From assembly GCF_016625195.1 (NCBI RefSeq), contig NZ_JACVUP010000002.1, positions 406,711 to 470,710 of the forward strand: DNA of 64,000 nt. Reading direction: 5' to 3'. The translations under genes were made by a program, and so were the position numbers. The DNA is from Erwinia sp. S63 (GTDB lineage: Bacteria > Pseudomonadota > Gammaproteobacteria > Enterobacterales > Enterobacteriaceae). The stretch's first letter is position 1; each line of letters opens with the position of its first letter. Below are positions 7,775 to 15,500 of this stretch, in pieces. Under the pieces are notes generated by a model. The model worked only from the letters and a program-made list of their open reading frames with translations. It ran no database searches and was not told the origin of the DNA.

Positions 7775-8611
7775 ATGATGCAAGTTAAGGCTATTAGTAA
7801 TATTACTATATCTGCATTTATGTTTGCGTTGGCGGGGATGCTTGTCAAATATATTTCTTACAAAATGGATGTTTTATCATTGGTCTTTTGGCGCAATGTT
7901 TTCAGTTTTATTATTGTGTCTTTTATAGGTCTGGTGTCAGGGAAGCTAAGCTTTAAATCGGAAAGGAAAGGTCTCCATGCACTTCGTTCATTTTTTACCT
8001 TTTGCGCACTCATTACCTACTTCTATGCTGTTAAAAATACTGAGTTGAGCACTGCAGTATTGCTTCAGCAAACATCACCAATATTTGTTCCGGTTATTGC
8101 ATTGCTGGTGCTGAGGAGATTGTCAGACCGCTATGTTTGGATAGGAACTATCATCGGATTTATTGGTGTGGCGATGACCAGTGGCGTCGCCACTCATAGC
8201 ATCAATGGTGGCGACTTATCAGGCATACTTTCGGGTGTAATGGGCGCCGCCGCAACGATTACCATATGGATGATGTCAGATACAGAAACCCCTTATAGTC
8301 AAATGTTCTTCTTTTCTCTCTATACCTTAATATATTCGCTCGTATTTGTACCATGGGTATGGGAATCATTTAGTCTTTCACTACTCCCATTGCTAATTAT
8401 GCTTGGGATAGTTACCACTCTCGCACAATATTTTCTTTCTGCTGCATGTTCGTATGCGTCAACTGATAAAATTGTGTCCTGGACCTACCTATCAGTAATA
8501 TTTGCTGCTTTATTTGGGTACGTTGGATGGGGCGAGAAATTATCTTTCAGCATGTTGTCTGGGATGGCATTGATCATCATTGGAGCGCAAATAACCTTAA
8601 GAAGAAACTAG
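7775..8611 (+). CDS. EamA/DMT-family transporter
   Basis: 278 residues with about ten hydrophobic helices in two EamA repeats; first repeat begins ITISAFMFALAGMLVKYISY, second around LSGILSGVMGAAATITIWMM. Members of this drug/metabolite family export amino acids, nucleosides or other metabolites from the cytoplasm. ATG 7775 has AGGG seven bases upstream. The sequence is notably AT-rich. Its closeness to the racemase and AraC genes hints at an amino-acid-like substrate, but a recombinase lies between, so functional linkage is uncertain. Confidence 0.85.
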   Translation: MMQVKAISNITISAFMFALAGMLVKYISYKMDVLSLVFWRNVFSFIIVSFIGLVSGKLSFKSERKGLHALRSFFTFCALITYFYAVKNTELSTAVLLQQTSPIFVPVIALLVLRRLSDRYVWIGTIIGFIGVAMTSGVATHSINGGDLSGILSGVMGAAATITIWMMSDTETPYSQMFFFSLYTLIYSLVFVPWVWESFSLSLLPLLIMLGIVTTLAQYFLSAACSYASTDKIVSWTYLSVIFAALFGYVGWGEKLSFSMLSGMALIIIGAQITLRRN

Positions 8612-8682
8612 TGAAAACATCTTTATGAATGTAAAAACACGCATTTTGGGCCTATCTAGCTTTTTTGACGTCCGCTTCTGGC

Positions 8683-9904
8683 TGTGAGTTCAACTGATGG
8701 ACGCAACACACTTATTGAACCGTTCTGCGGGTGATTCATATTCTAGCGTTTTTCTCGGTCTTTCGTTGAGCTGTCTGGCAACGCTGTTTAGTCTCTGCTG
8801 ACTGTGAACCGATAAGTCAGTTCCCTTTGGAAAATATTGTCTTAGCAACCTGTTCGTATTTTCATTTGAGCCACGTTGCCAGGGAGATTGAGGATCACAG
8901 AAGTAAATCTGGATGTCTGTTGCTACAGTAAACCGGGTGTGGCTGGTCATTTCAGCTCCCCGATCCCAGGTTAATGTTTTATATAGCTCAACAGGTAATT
9001 CCCGAGCTTGTCTGATGAGTGCAGATATAACCGTTATGGTCTTGTTGTCCCTGATTTTGGCTAACATAACAAAGCGGGAATGGCGTTCTACGAGGGTGAC
9101 GATATAGGAGTTTTTCGAGCCCTGGATCAGATCACCTTCCCAGTGACCAGGGATGGCTCTGTCTGAGGCTTCCGGTGGCCTTTCGCTGATAGGTATCGCA
9201 TTCGGGATTTTCCCTAATCCTTTCCCTTTAAGTGATGACGTTCGGGATCTACGAACCGCTCTTCCGCTTCTGAGGCATTGCTGCAGCTCTTTTTTTAATG
9301 CCCCCCGGGTTTATATAAAAAGCGTTTTATAAATCGTTTCGTGTGACACATGCATTTCCTGATTATCCGGATAACAGCGTTTCAGCCAACCGGCGATCTG
9401 TTCCGGCGACCAGTCCTGATGCATCTTCTCTGCGATGATTTTACACAATGTGGGGCTTTCAATTAGCTTGCAAGGTTTTGGTCTCAGAGCATTTTCCCAC
9501 GCAGCAGTATCGGCTTTTGCTGCACGGTATTGCTTGGCACCTCCGTGCCTCCTGACCTCGCGGCTAATCGTTGAGGGTGCTCTTGATAAGTTGGCAGCAA
9601 TGTCCCTGATACTGAGTTTTGCTACCAGTCCTCTGGAAATCTCCTCTCTTTCATCAAGCGTAAGCGCTAATCGATGCCGCTTTCGAACGGGAGGACGGTA
9701 GCCACCTGTCTGGTGGATTGTGGGCATGATGGAAGAATGAAATCTGTCGAACATTCTGGCGATATCATGCAGAGAATCACCTTGCTTATATCTGTCCCAG
9801 ATAATCGCCTTCTGCTCTGGCGTGTAGTTAATCCGAGTTCTTCGTTTCATGGCAACGTCCCCCCTTGATTAAGGATAGCGTTGCATCGAGCCATTGAACT
9901 CACA
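8683..9904 (-). mobile_element. IS30-family insertion sequence, about 1.22 kb
   Basis: Both ends read TGTGAGTTCAA inward from 8683 and from 9904, continuing as an imperfect inverted repeat of about 25 bp, and resemble the terminal repeat of IS30. The length (1222 bp) matches IS30. A GC dinucleotide at 8681-8682 and 9905-9906 is a likely 2-bp target duplication. It carries one transposase gene with an in-frame stop, so the copy is probably non-autonomous. It is inserted at the centre of a palindromic repeat. Confidence 0.88.
8690..9850 (-). pseudogene. IS30-family transposase interrupted by one nonsense codon
   Basis: The frame from ATG 9850 to TGA 8690 is continuous except for a single TAA at 9311-9313, replacing what is a Gln codon in related transposases (KTLFI-stop-TRGALKKEL). 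The N-terminal part (179 codons) has the HTH region YTPEQKAIIWDRYKQGDSLHDI and DEREEISRGLVAKLSIRDIA. The C-terminal part has the DDE-type catalytic segments GHWEGDLIQGSKNSYIVTLVE, TWDRGAEM and the final Glu region around PWQRGSNENTNRLLRQYFPKG. Without readthrough the protein lacks its catalytic domain. Confidence 0.85.
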
Positions 9905-9933
9905 GCACGGAGCGGACATCTACAACAGCCAAG

Positions 9934-9957
9934 ATCCACTGTGAGCGAACAGCAGAC
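9934..9957. repeat. Palindromic repeat, copy 4 (degenerate)
   Basis: ATCCACTGTGAGCGAACAGC and following AGAC align base for base with copy 1 with six or fewer changes per 24 bp. It lies 17 bp from the split copy 3, just downstream of the SDR gene end. Confidence 0.5.
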
Positions 9958-10002
9958 TTTATTGAATCTATTCGACAGATTTCATAACCCCTTATAGACA
10001 CA

Positions 10003-10743
10003 TCAGTAATGTACCAGCCCACCGTCTACAGCATACTGGCTGCCAGTAACATAGGATGCATCATCGGACAGGAGGAAGAGTGCAACCGCAGCGGCTTCTT
10101 CTGCTGTGCCTGCGCGACCTAAAGGAACCTGGCTTACCACGAAATCTTCAAACTGCTGACGCGACTCCTCTGGCATAAAGTGCCTGAAGTTAGTTTCAAT
10201 TGGGCCTGGCACCAAAGTGTTGGCGCGAATGCCACGTTCCGCCAGCGCAGATGCCCAGCTTTTGACCATAGCGATAACGGCGCCTTTCGTCGCTGCATAC
10301 AGGCTTGTCATAGCTGCACCTTCGTAAGTTGAAGAGGACGAAGTAACCAGAACGGATGCACCTGAATTAAGTGATTTTGATAGGGCGGCAAGCTGTAGCA
10401 TCGGGCCGCGCACATTTGCGTTCATCATGCGATTAAAAGAATCCGCCGTTACAGATTCCGGAGAGCTGACTTCCGCGAAGCCAGCATTGAGCCATAATCC
10501 ATCAAGTGAACCCCAATCGCTAATAGCTTCCTTTAGCGCATTGATGTCAACTTCGCTCGCAGAGTCACTTTTCAAAATAAGCGATGTTTTAGGCAGTAGA
10601 GTACGGGCGCGTTCGAGTCTTTCTTCACTCAGTCCTGTAATAGCTACATCACCACCTTCAGTGATAATGCGCTGCGCGCCTGCCAGCCCCATACCACTTG
10701 TACCACCAGTGATCAGTATACGTTTACCCTGAAACCTGCCCAT
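10003..10743 (-). CDS. Short-chain dehydrogenase/reductase (SDR)
   Basis: 246 residues from ATG 10743 (AGGA seven bases upstream). It is a classical SDR: cofactor motif TGGTSGMG near residue 12, LNAGF for the NNAG region, catalytic Ser in VLVTSSSSTYEG and the YAATK (YxxxK) pair, ending in the usual VTGSQYAVDGG. An NAD(P)-dependent oxidoreductase of unknown substrate. It sits alone between a palindromic repeat and a deaminase gene in the accessory tract. Confidence 0.85.
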   Translation of the reverse strand: MGRFQGKRILITGGTSGMGLAGAQRIITEGGDVAITGLSEERLERARTLLPKTSLILKSDSASEVDINALKEAISDWGSLDGLWLNAGFAEVSSPESVTADSFNRMMNANVRGPMLQLAALSKSLNSGASVLVTSSSSTYEGAAMTSLYAATKGAVIAMVKSWASALAERGIRANTLVPGPIETNFRHFMPEESRQQFEDFVVSQVPLGRAGTAEEAAAVALFLLSDDASYVTGSQYAVDGGLVHY

Positions 10744-10887
10744 GCTTAGTCCTTTTGTTGGCTGAGGAATGAGCATTTACCTTACGTAAACAAAACACTG
10801 CTCGTCATCTATTTCATTACGCAACTAAGGCATTGCTGATTGCACTAGAGCTTCTGGTACGGAATGGACCCACTGGCGAGATGTCAG

Positions 10888-10911
10888 GTCGGCTTTGAGC
10901 GTGAAGCAGAT
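10888..10911. repeat. Possible palindromic repeat, copy 5 (degenerate)
   Basis: GTCGGCTTTGAGCGTGAAGC plus AGAT aligns over 24 bp with copy 1, mostly differing in the right arm. It lies between the SDR start and the deaminase stop. Confidence 0.4.
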
Positions 10912-10951
10912 CTTGTCTTTCGGCGCTAACAGCGTCGAAATTTGCAGGCGC

Positions 10952-11386
10952 CTAATATGACCTCACTAAATAAGGTGACAGAAAATCCTCCACTTCGTGT
11001 TTGCCGATACCTAGCGTATAGCTGATACCTGCATTTTTTAAAATATTGAGTCCTTCCCCTCTGTTTCCTGGATGTGGGTCTTCTATAGCAACATAGATAT
11101 GTTGTGGCTTCAGCTCAGCGAGTGTTAGAGCACAGGAGGGGGTTCTGCCTTCAAAAGAGCAGGGTTCAAGTGTGACAAAAATTTCGCATTCACCGATTGG
11201 AAAGGTGAGTTTTGAAATGGCGTCTATCTCAGCGTGATGGTGGCCCGGAGATTGTGTGAAACCTTTGGAAACCACATTACCTTCATGGACAATCACGCAT
11301 CCTACAGGTGGATTTGGTCTGCATAATGGTAATGCCTGATGGGAGTATTCAAGCGCCAGCAACATGAATTCCAGCTGTTTGCTCAT
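10952..11386 (-). CDS. Stand-alone RibD-type deaminase domain protein
   Basis: 144 residues from ATG 11386 (an upstream ATG at 11416 is possible). It carries the cytidine/deoxycytidylate-like deaminase zinc site: H51-A-E53 in GHHHAEIDAI, then C76 and C85 in LEPCSFEGRTPSC, the pattern of the RibD N-terminal pyrimidine deaminase. The reductase domain of RibD is absent, so it is either a solo deaminase acting on a riboflavin-pathway-like pyrimidine or a relative with another substrate. No other riboflavin genes are nearby. AT-rich composition fits transfer. Confidence 0.72.
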   Translation of the reverse strand: MSKQLEFMLLALEYSHQALPLCRPNPPVGCVIVHEGNVVSKGFTQSPGHHHAEIDAISKLTFPIGECEIFVTLEPCSFEGRTPSCALTLAELKPQHIYVAIEDPHPGNRGEGLNILKNAGISYTLGIGKHEVEDFLSPYLVRSY

Positions 11387-11416
11387 ACACTTATTCTGCC
11401 TCAGTAGGTAGGTCAT

Positions 11417-11900
11417 AGGTTTCTGATTTTTAAGGTATCATGCATGAATGTCCACAATTTAGATTAATTAAATAACAGCTATGGGCAAACTCCGTCGATT
11501 AACAAGGATTGATGGCAGGAATATCCTCTATTTATCGAGAAGCGTGAGCGGGAAATAGCGCAGGATCAACCGCCGAAGGTTTGCTGTGGTTATCAGTTTC
11601 TGCCGGGGTTCGCTTATGGGCATGGGCTGCGAATGATCGTTGATGCTGAGACATTGAGCCAGCAGGTTATTGAAGCTGCGGTTACGGATTTTTTGCAATG
11701 GGTGAAAGAGGAGTCGCGGGTGCAACTCAATGGGGTAACTCGGTGACTGCCAAAGCCTGAGCGCGGCATGAGCACTGACCATCAATACCCCATTGAAATA
11801 ACAGGAATGTCGAAAACGTTTTCGTTCAGTTTGTTAACCTGGACGTTATTTTAACCTTCAATATCAATGGTCACGATGTGCTTAGTTTTCATAAACACTT
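11417..11900. other. Non-genic stretch with a decayed gene remnant
   Basis: 484 bp without an intact gene. It holds the upstream region of the deaminase gene and remnant A (11513-11746). I see no other supported feature. Confidence 0.5.
11513..11746 (+). pseudogene. Gene remnant A (C-terminal fragment, unknown family)
   Basis: A 77-codon open stretch lacking a start codon, beginning after an in-frame TGA and ending at TGA 11744-11746. It contains QFLPGFAYGHGLRMIVDAE and LSQQVIEAAVTDFLQWVKEE. The same segment recurs at 12463-12588, so both look like 3' fragments of one gene family. I do not recognise the family. Confidence 0.5.
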
Positions 11901-12185
11901 TTACCAGTTGAAGTATGCCCAGCGTTCCGCTTCACCGGGTGTCATCCCGACCACAATTTTTAGGGCGTTGAGTAACAGATCGATTTTCACGGGATCAGAG
12001 GCCTTCTGCACTTCAGTGATCAATTGCAAAATAACGGCGCCGTTGGTGACTCTCACGCCACGTTGGGTGATTTCACCCGCGGCTGCTTCAATCACAACGG
12101 TTTCAGCAGTGGCTTTGTCGCGAAGCGCATCTAAGTGAAGGAAAGACTTCGCGCTATTGGTTGACTGTTGTGCGCTCTGATACAT
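11901..12185 (-). CDS. Hypothetical 94-residue protein
   Basis: Helical, Ala-rich protein of unknown function (SFLHLDALRDKATAETVVIE, then VRVTNGAVILQLITEVQKAS). ATG 12185 has AAGG about nine bases upstream, and no membrane or signal segment is visible. It lies on the opposite strand between two related gene remnants. Confidence 0.55.
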   Translation of the reverse strand: MYQSAQQSTNSAKSFLHLDALRDKATAETVVIEAAAGEITQRGVRVTNGAVILQLITEVQKASDPVKIDLLLNALKIVVGMTPGEAERWAYFNW

Positions 12186-12188
12186 GAT

Positions 12189-12684
12189 TTTATCCCTTAT
12201 GTCCGCTACTCAAACGTCATTATGGTCAGGCTGTAACGTATAAAAATCGCAATCTATTAGTAGAGTGCGGAATTTGTACGGGGTGGAATTTCGACTTATA
12301 TCGAAACCACATATGAAATAAATTTAGCGTATTTTGTCAAAATTGGGAGGGCGGTTATCACCAAAAACCGTTCTGGCATCGTCCATAAATCTTATTAGAC
12401 CAATTTATGCTCAAAGGCATCTTCGATGTTTGCGGTTTTTATGCGGGGATGTTTTACGTGGAGCGTGTTATCAGCTTCTGCCGGGGGGCGCTTATGGGCA
12501 TGGAGTGCGGATGATTGTTGATGCTGAGGCGTTGAGCCAAGAGGTTATAGAAGCGGTAACTGCGGATTCTCTTGGGATGAGGTTATAGTCATCCCCAATC
12601 GCATTATCGGATACTTAATGTAATTGCATACAGACGCAGATAATTCCCTATTCAAAACTAACGCTTCAGCCATATTTACGACTT
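12189..12684. other. Non-genic stretch with remnant B
   Basis: About 500 bp with no intact gene. It contains remnant B (12463-12588) and otherwise AT-rich sequence with no promoter or hairpin I can defend. Confidence 0.5.
12463..12588 (+). pseudogene. Gene remnant B, paralogous to remnant A
   Basis: 42 codons ending in TAG, reading CYQLLPGGAYGHGVRMIVDA then EALSQEVIEAVTADSLGMRL. It is clearly homologous to remnant A at DNA level (shared TTATCAG-TTCTGCCGGGG and GCTTATGGGCATGG blocks). The upstream part of the gene is missing or shifted. Confidence 0.5.
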
Positions 12685-13236
12685 TCAAGATGCAGTCGGG
12701 TCGTCAGAGTTCGAACTATTTATATCCGCAAAATAGTTGAGAATATTGGAATTTTCTTTTCGCTTATCACGCATGTAAGCGGGGATTTTCTTTTCCCAGC
12801 TATCACCGAAAAGGGTAGAGTGATCGCTGATTGCGTGGATAACAGCTAACTTGAAACCTTTATCATACCCTGTAGGGGTTGGAATGATTTCATCACGGAA
12901 AGATATTACGATTAGGGGATCATTTTTCCATGCTTCAACGCGACCATGAAAAAAACCAAGATACCAGTTTATGCCTGCATCATCCTTCGAATCAGAGGCC
13001 TTTACCCTGCTCCATAATCTATCGTCATCATGATCATAGACGACGATACAATTATCATCGTTCCATCTCTGTTGGAGGCGGACTGCGTAATGCAGAATTG
13101 ACTGACCAGTTTTGACATTAACTTTAGAGATAACGTCATACCCATATTCAAAGTCTTCACTGGCTCTTACAAAATCTTCGCTAAACTCAGCCTTCGTAAT
13201 ATACCTTTTCTCGATCCCCACGGAGCTTCCTGTCAT
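12685..13236 (-). CDS. Hypothetical protein, unknown family
   Basis: About 183 residues from ATG 13236 (a GTG at 13221 preceded by GGA is also possible). Acidic, soluble-looking sequence (YDVISKVNVKTGQSILHYAV, VVYDHDDDRLWSRVKAS) with no motif I recognise. Its 5' end overlaps the preceding 60-residue ORF by 50 bp in another frame, implying coupled translation or a disrupted single gene. Confidence 0.5.
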   Translation of the reverse strand: MTGSSVGIEKRYITKAEFSEDFVRASEDFEYGYDVISKVNVKTGQSILHYAVRLQQRWNDDNCIVVYDHDDDRLWSRVKASDSKDDAGINWYLGFFHGRVEAWKNDPLIVISFRDEIIPTPTGYDKGFKLAVIHAISDHSTLFGDSWEKKIPAYMRDKRKENSNILNYFADINSSNSDDPTAS

Positions 13237-13369
13237 CCTTAGTACGTTTTGAACTCTGAGCAAACATGTTGCGCAACTGCTCAACCTTTTCGTCAACAGT
13301 ACCATTTATCTGCATGGTTCGAGCATGAAGATTGAGAATGTCAGCATTACTTTGTGGAGTGTGTTTCAT
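13187..13369 (-). CDS. Small basic hypothetical protein (60 aa)
   Basis: ATG 13369 has a strong GGAGG six bases upstream. The product (MKHTPQSNADILNLHARTMQ..., C-terminus rich in Lys/Arg) is predicted helical. It precedes and overlaps the larger hypothetical gene. The size and order recall antitoxin-toxin pairs, but there is no sequence evidence for that. Confidence 0.45.
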   Translation of the reverse strand: MKHTPQSNADILNLHARTMQINGTVDEKVEQLRNMFAQSSKRTKDDRKLRGDREKVYYEG

Positions 13370-13785
13370 TAAGAGCCTCCGTTGATCAATCCGTACAGTA
13401 TAAACTGTGAGCAATAACAAATATAGCTGAAACTACTGTTGTGCAGGTAGTTAGCAGTTCTAAGCTTACCTGACATTTTACAGCTTAGGGCTGTCTGCCT
13501 GTCAGATTTGCAGCTGAAGTCCGTTTTGTTGGCTGACAGCATAAGGATATCCCTTTGACAGTAGATAACAGATTGCTGTAGCTGACGATATCAATGTGAT
13601 GGATCGACATTTGGCGAACCTCAGCAGAATGACAACAGTAGGAAAGCAGAATAAGTAACGTTATGTGATTATTGAGTGTTCGATCTTCAGGATTCAGGGT
13701 CTGGTTGCAACTTAAATTCAGAGGAGCTTCAACGGCTTTCAGAAATCCTCCTCCAGGGATCTTGATCGATCAGAATAATCATGGA
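13370..13785. other. Intergenic region upstream of umuDC
   Basis: About 415 bp between divergent transcription units. Apart from the start-proximal GGAGG for the small gene and the LexA box at its right edge, I see no gene or clear element. Confidence 0.5.
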
Positions 13786-13805
13786 TACTGTATATAAACA
13801 CAGTA
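13786..13805 (+). promoter_or_regulatory. LexA (SOS) box of umuDC
   Basis: TACTG (13786-13790), ten AT-rich bases, CAGTA (13801-13805): full agreement with the CTG-N10-CAG core. It is placed 15 bp before the umuD start, so LexA should repress umuDC until DNA damage. Confidence 0.93.
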
Positions 13806-13819
13806 TCAAGGTGCCCGTT

Positions 13820-14254
13820 ATGCAATTGATTATCCCCTCTCAGTCCGATACAACGAGCCCGCTTCCGTTCTTTATGGAACGTGTGCCTTGCGGCTTTCCC
13901 AGCCCCGCTCAGGATTATATTGAGGACAGTCTCGATCTGAATAAGCTTGTCATCAGACATCCTAGCGCAACCTACTTTATCAAAGTCAGTGGCGATTCAA
14001 TGTTAGGAGCAGGTATCAGTCACGGAGACTTACTGGTTGTTGACCGGTCATTATCTGCAGTTCATGGCGATATCGTCATTGCTGCCGTCGCGGGAGAATT
14101 CACGGTGAAAGAACTTCAAACTTCCCCACGCCTTCAGCTCATGCCCCGTAATACAAACTATTCTCCTATCGTTTTCGAGGCAGAAGAGGAACTGGAAATT
14201 TTTGGTGTAGTGACGTTTACCCTGAAAAGCCACAGATATGTTCGCGCTTGTTGA
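13820..14254 (+). CDS. umuD: DNA polymerase V subunit UmuD
   Basis: 144 residues from ATG 13820 (AAGG eight bases upstream). RecA-stimulated self-cleavage produces UmuD', which joins UmuC in translesion synthesis. The cleavage site C24-G25 (RVPCGFPSP), catalytic S60 (SGDSMLG) and K97 (EFTVKEL) are all in register with E. coli UmuD. An open frame extends upstream to 13781, but that would start inside the LexA box. It overlaps umuC by 17 bases, as is usual for the operon. Confidence 0.95.
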   Translation: MQLIIPSQSDTTSPLPFFMERVPCGFPSPAQDYIEDSLDLNKLVIRHPSATYFIKVSGDSMLGAGISHGDLLVVDRSLSAVHGDIVIAAVAGEFTVKELQTSPRLQLMPRNTNYSPIVFEAEEELEIFGVVTFTLKSHRYVRAC

Positions 14255-15500
14255 TGTAAACAGTTTTTACACTTCCTGCGAAACTGTTTTTCGACCGGAC
14301 CTGCAAGGTAAGCCTGTGGTTGTTGTTTCCAATAACGACGGATGCATAATTTCACGATCAGCGGAAGCGAAGGCATTGGGTATCGGTATGGCTGAGCCCT
14401 ATTTCAAGCTACAGAATGAACTGAAACGCCAGAAGGTGCAGGTGTTCAGTTCCAATTACGCGCTGTATGGTGACATGAGTCATAGGGTGATGAATATTCT
14501 CGAAGAGATGGCTCCGAGGATGGAAATTTATTCGATTGATGAAGCTTTTCTCGACTTATCAGGCGTCAGGAGTTGTATCGATCTCGAGGTGTTCGGCCGT
14601 GACATTCGAAAGCGCCTGCTTAGAGAAACGGGCCTGACAGTTGGAGTCGGTATAGCCCCAACTAAGACTCTGGCCAAGCTGGCTAACCATGCCGCCAAGA
14701 AATGGAGCAAAACCGGTGGCGTGCTGGATCTCTCCAACCTTGAGCGGCAAAAAAAGCTAATGGCCTTAATTAAGGTGGAAGACGTGTGGGGCGTAGGGCG
14801 TCGCATCAGCAAAAAGCTGAATGCCATGGGTATCACCACCGCATTGGATTTATCGGAGCAAAGCACCTGGGTGATCCGCAAGCACTTCAATGTGGTGCTG
14901 GAGCGCACCGTGCGCGAGTTGCGCGGTGAACCTTGTCTCGAGCTGGAAGAGTTTGCGCCCGTGAAGCAGCAAATCATCTGCTCACGTTCGTTTGCGGGAC
15001 GCATCACGGAGTATGCCGATATGCGTGAGGCAGTGTGCAACTATGCCGTGCGCGCCGCCGAAAAGTTGCGTGGTGAGCGGCAGTATTGTCGACAGATCGG
15101 CGTGTTTATCCGCACCAGCCCGCATGCGGAGGGTGAAATCTTTTACGGCAATCAGGCGATTGGTGAATTACAGATACCCACGAATGACACTCGTGACATT
15201 ATCCGCGTGGCCACCGAGGCGCTGGATCGCATCTGGCGGGAAGGGTGTCGCTATATGAAAGCGGGTGTCTTGTTAGGTGACTTTTACAGTCAGGGCGTGG
15301 CGCAACTCGATCTGTTTGATGATATCCAGCCGCAGGCCAACAGTTCAGCATTGATGCATGTGATAGATCAGGTCAATAAAAAAGGGAAAGGGAAGCTATG
15401 GTTCGCCGGACAAGGAATCCAGAAATCCTGGGCGATGAAGCGTGAGATGTTGTCACCGGCGTACACCACACGATATGCGGATCTGCCGGTGGCAAAATAA
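14238..15500 (+). CDS. umuC: DNA polymerase V catalytic subunit UmuC
   Basis: 420-residue Y-family polymerase for error-prone bypass of lesions. The N-terminal palm motif [20 protein letters not shown] and the second carboxylate motif [12 protein letters not shown] are intact, followed by the helix-hairpin-helix thumb and little finger. Length matches E. coli UmuC (422). The first third is AT-richer than the rest, marking a composition step within the gene. Confidence 0.95.
   Translation: MFALVDVNSFYTSCETVFRPDLQGKPVVVVSNNDGCIISRSAEAKALGIGMAEPYFKLQNELKRQKVQVFSSNYALYGDMSHRVMNILEEMAPRMEIYSIDEAFLDLSGVRSCIDLEVFGRDIRKRLLRETGLTVGVGIAPTKTLAKLANHAAKKWSKTGGVLDLSNLERQKKLMALIKVEDVWGVGRRISKKLNAMGITTALDLSEQSTWVIRKHFNVVLERTVRELRGEPCLELEEFAPVKQQIICSRSFAGRITEYADMREAVCNYAVRAAEKLRGERQYCRQIGVFIRTSPHAEGEIFYGNQAIGELQIPTNDTRDIIRVATEALDRIWREGCRYMKAGVLLGDFYSQGVAQLDLFDDIQPQANSSALMHVIDQVNKKGKGKLWFAGQGIQKSWAMKREMLSPAYTTRYADLPVAK

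Larger units (their letters stand above)
8670..9917. repeat. Palindromic repeat, copy 3, split by the IS30-family element
   Basis: Left arm and half-centre at 8670-8682 (GTCCGCTTCTGGC) and right half at 9905-9917 (GCACGGAGCGGAC). Removing the element and one GC duplication restores a 24-bp repeat with intact arms, matching the CCTGGCAC centre of copy 2. Confidence 0.8.

Noticed and set aside
13187..13236. Programmed frameshift joining the two overlapping hypothetical genes
   Set aside because: The GAGAAAAGG sequence is not a canonical slippery heptamer in the required frame; a simple overlap or indel explains it better.
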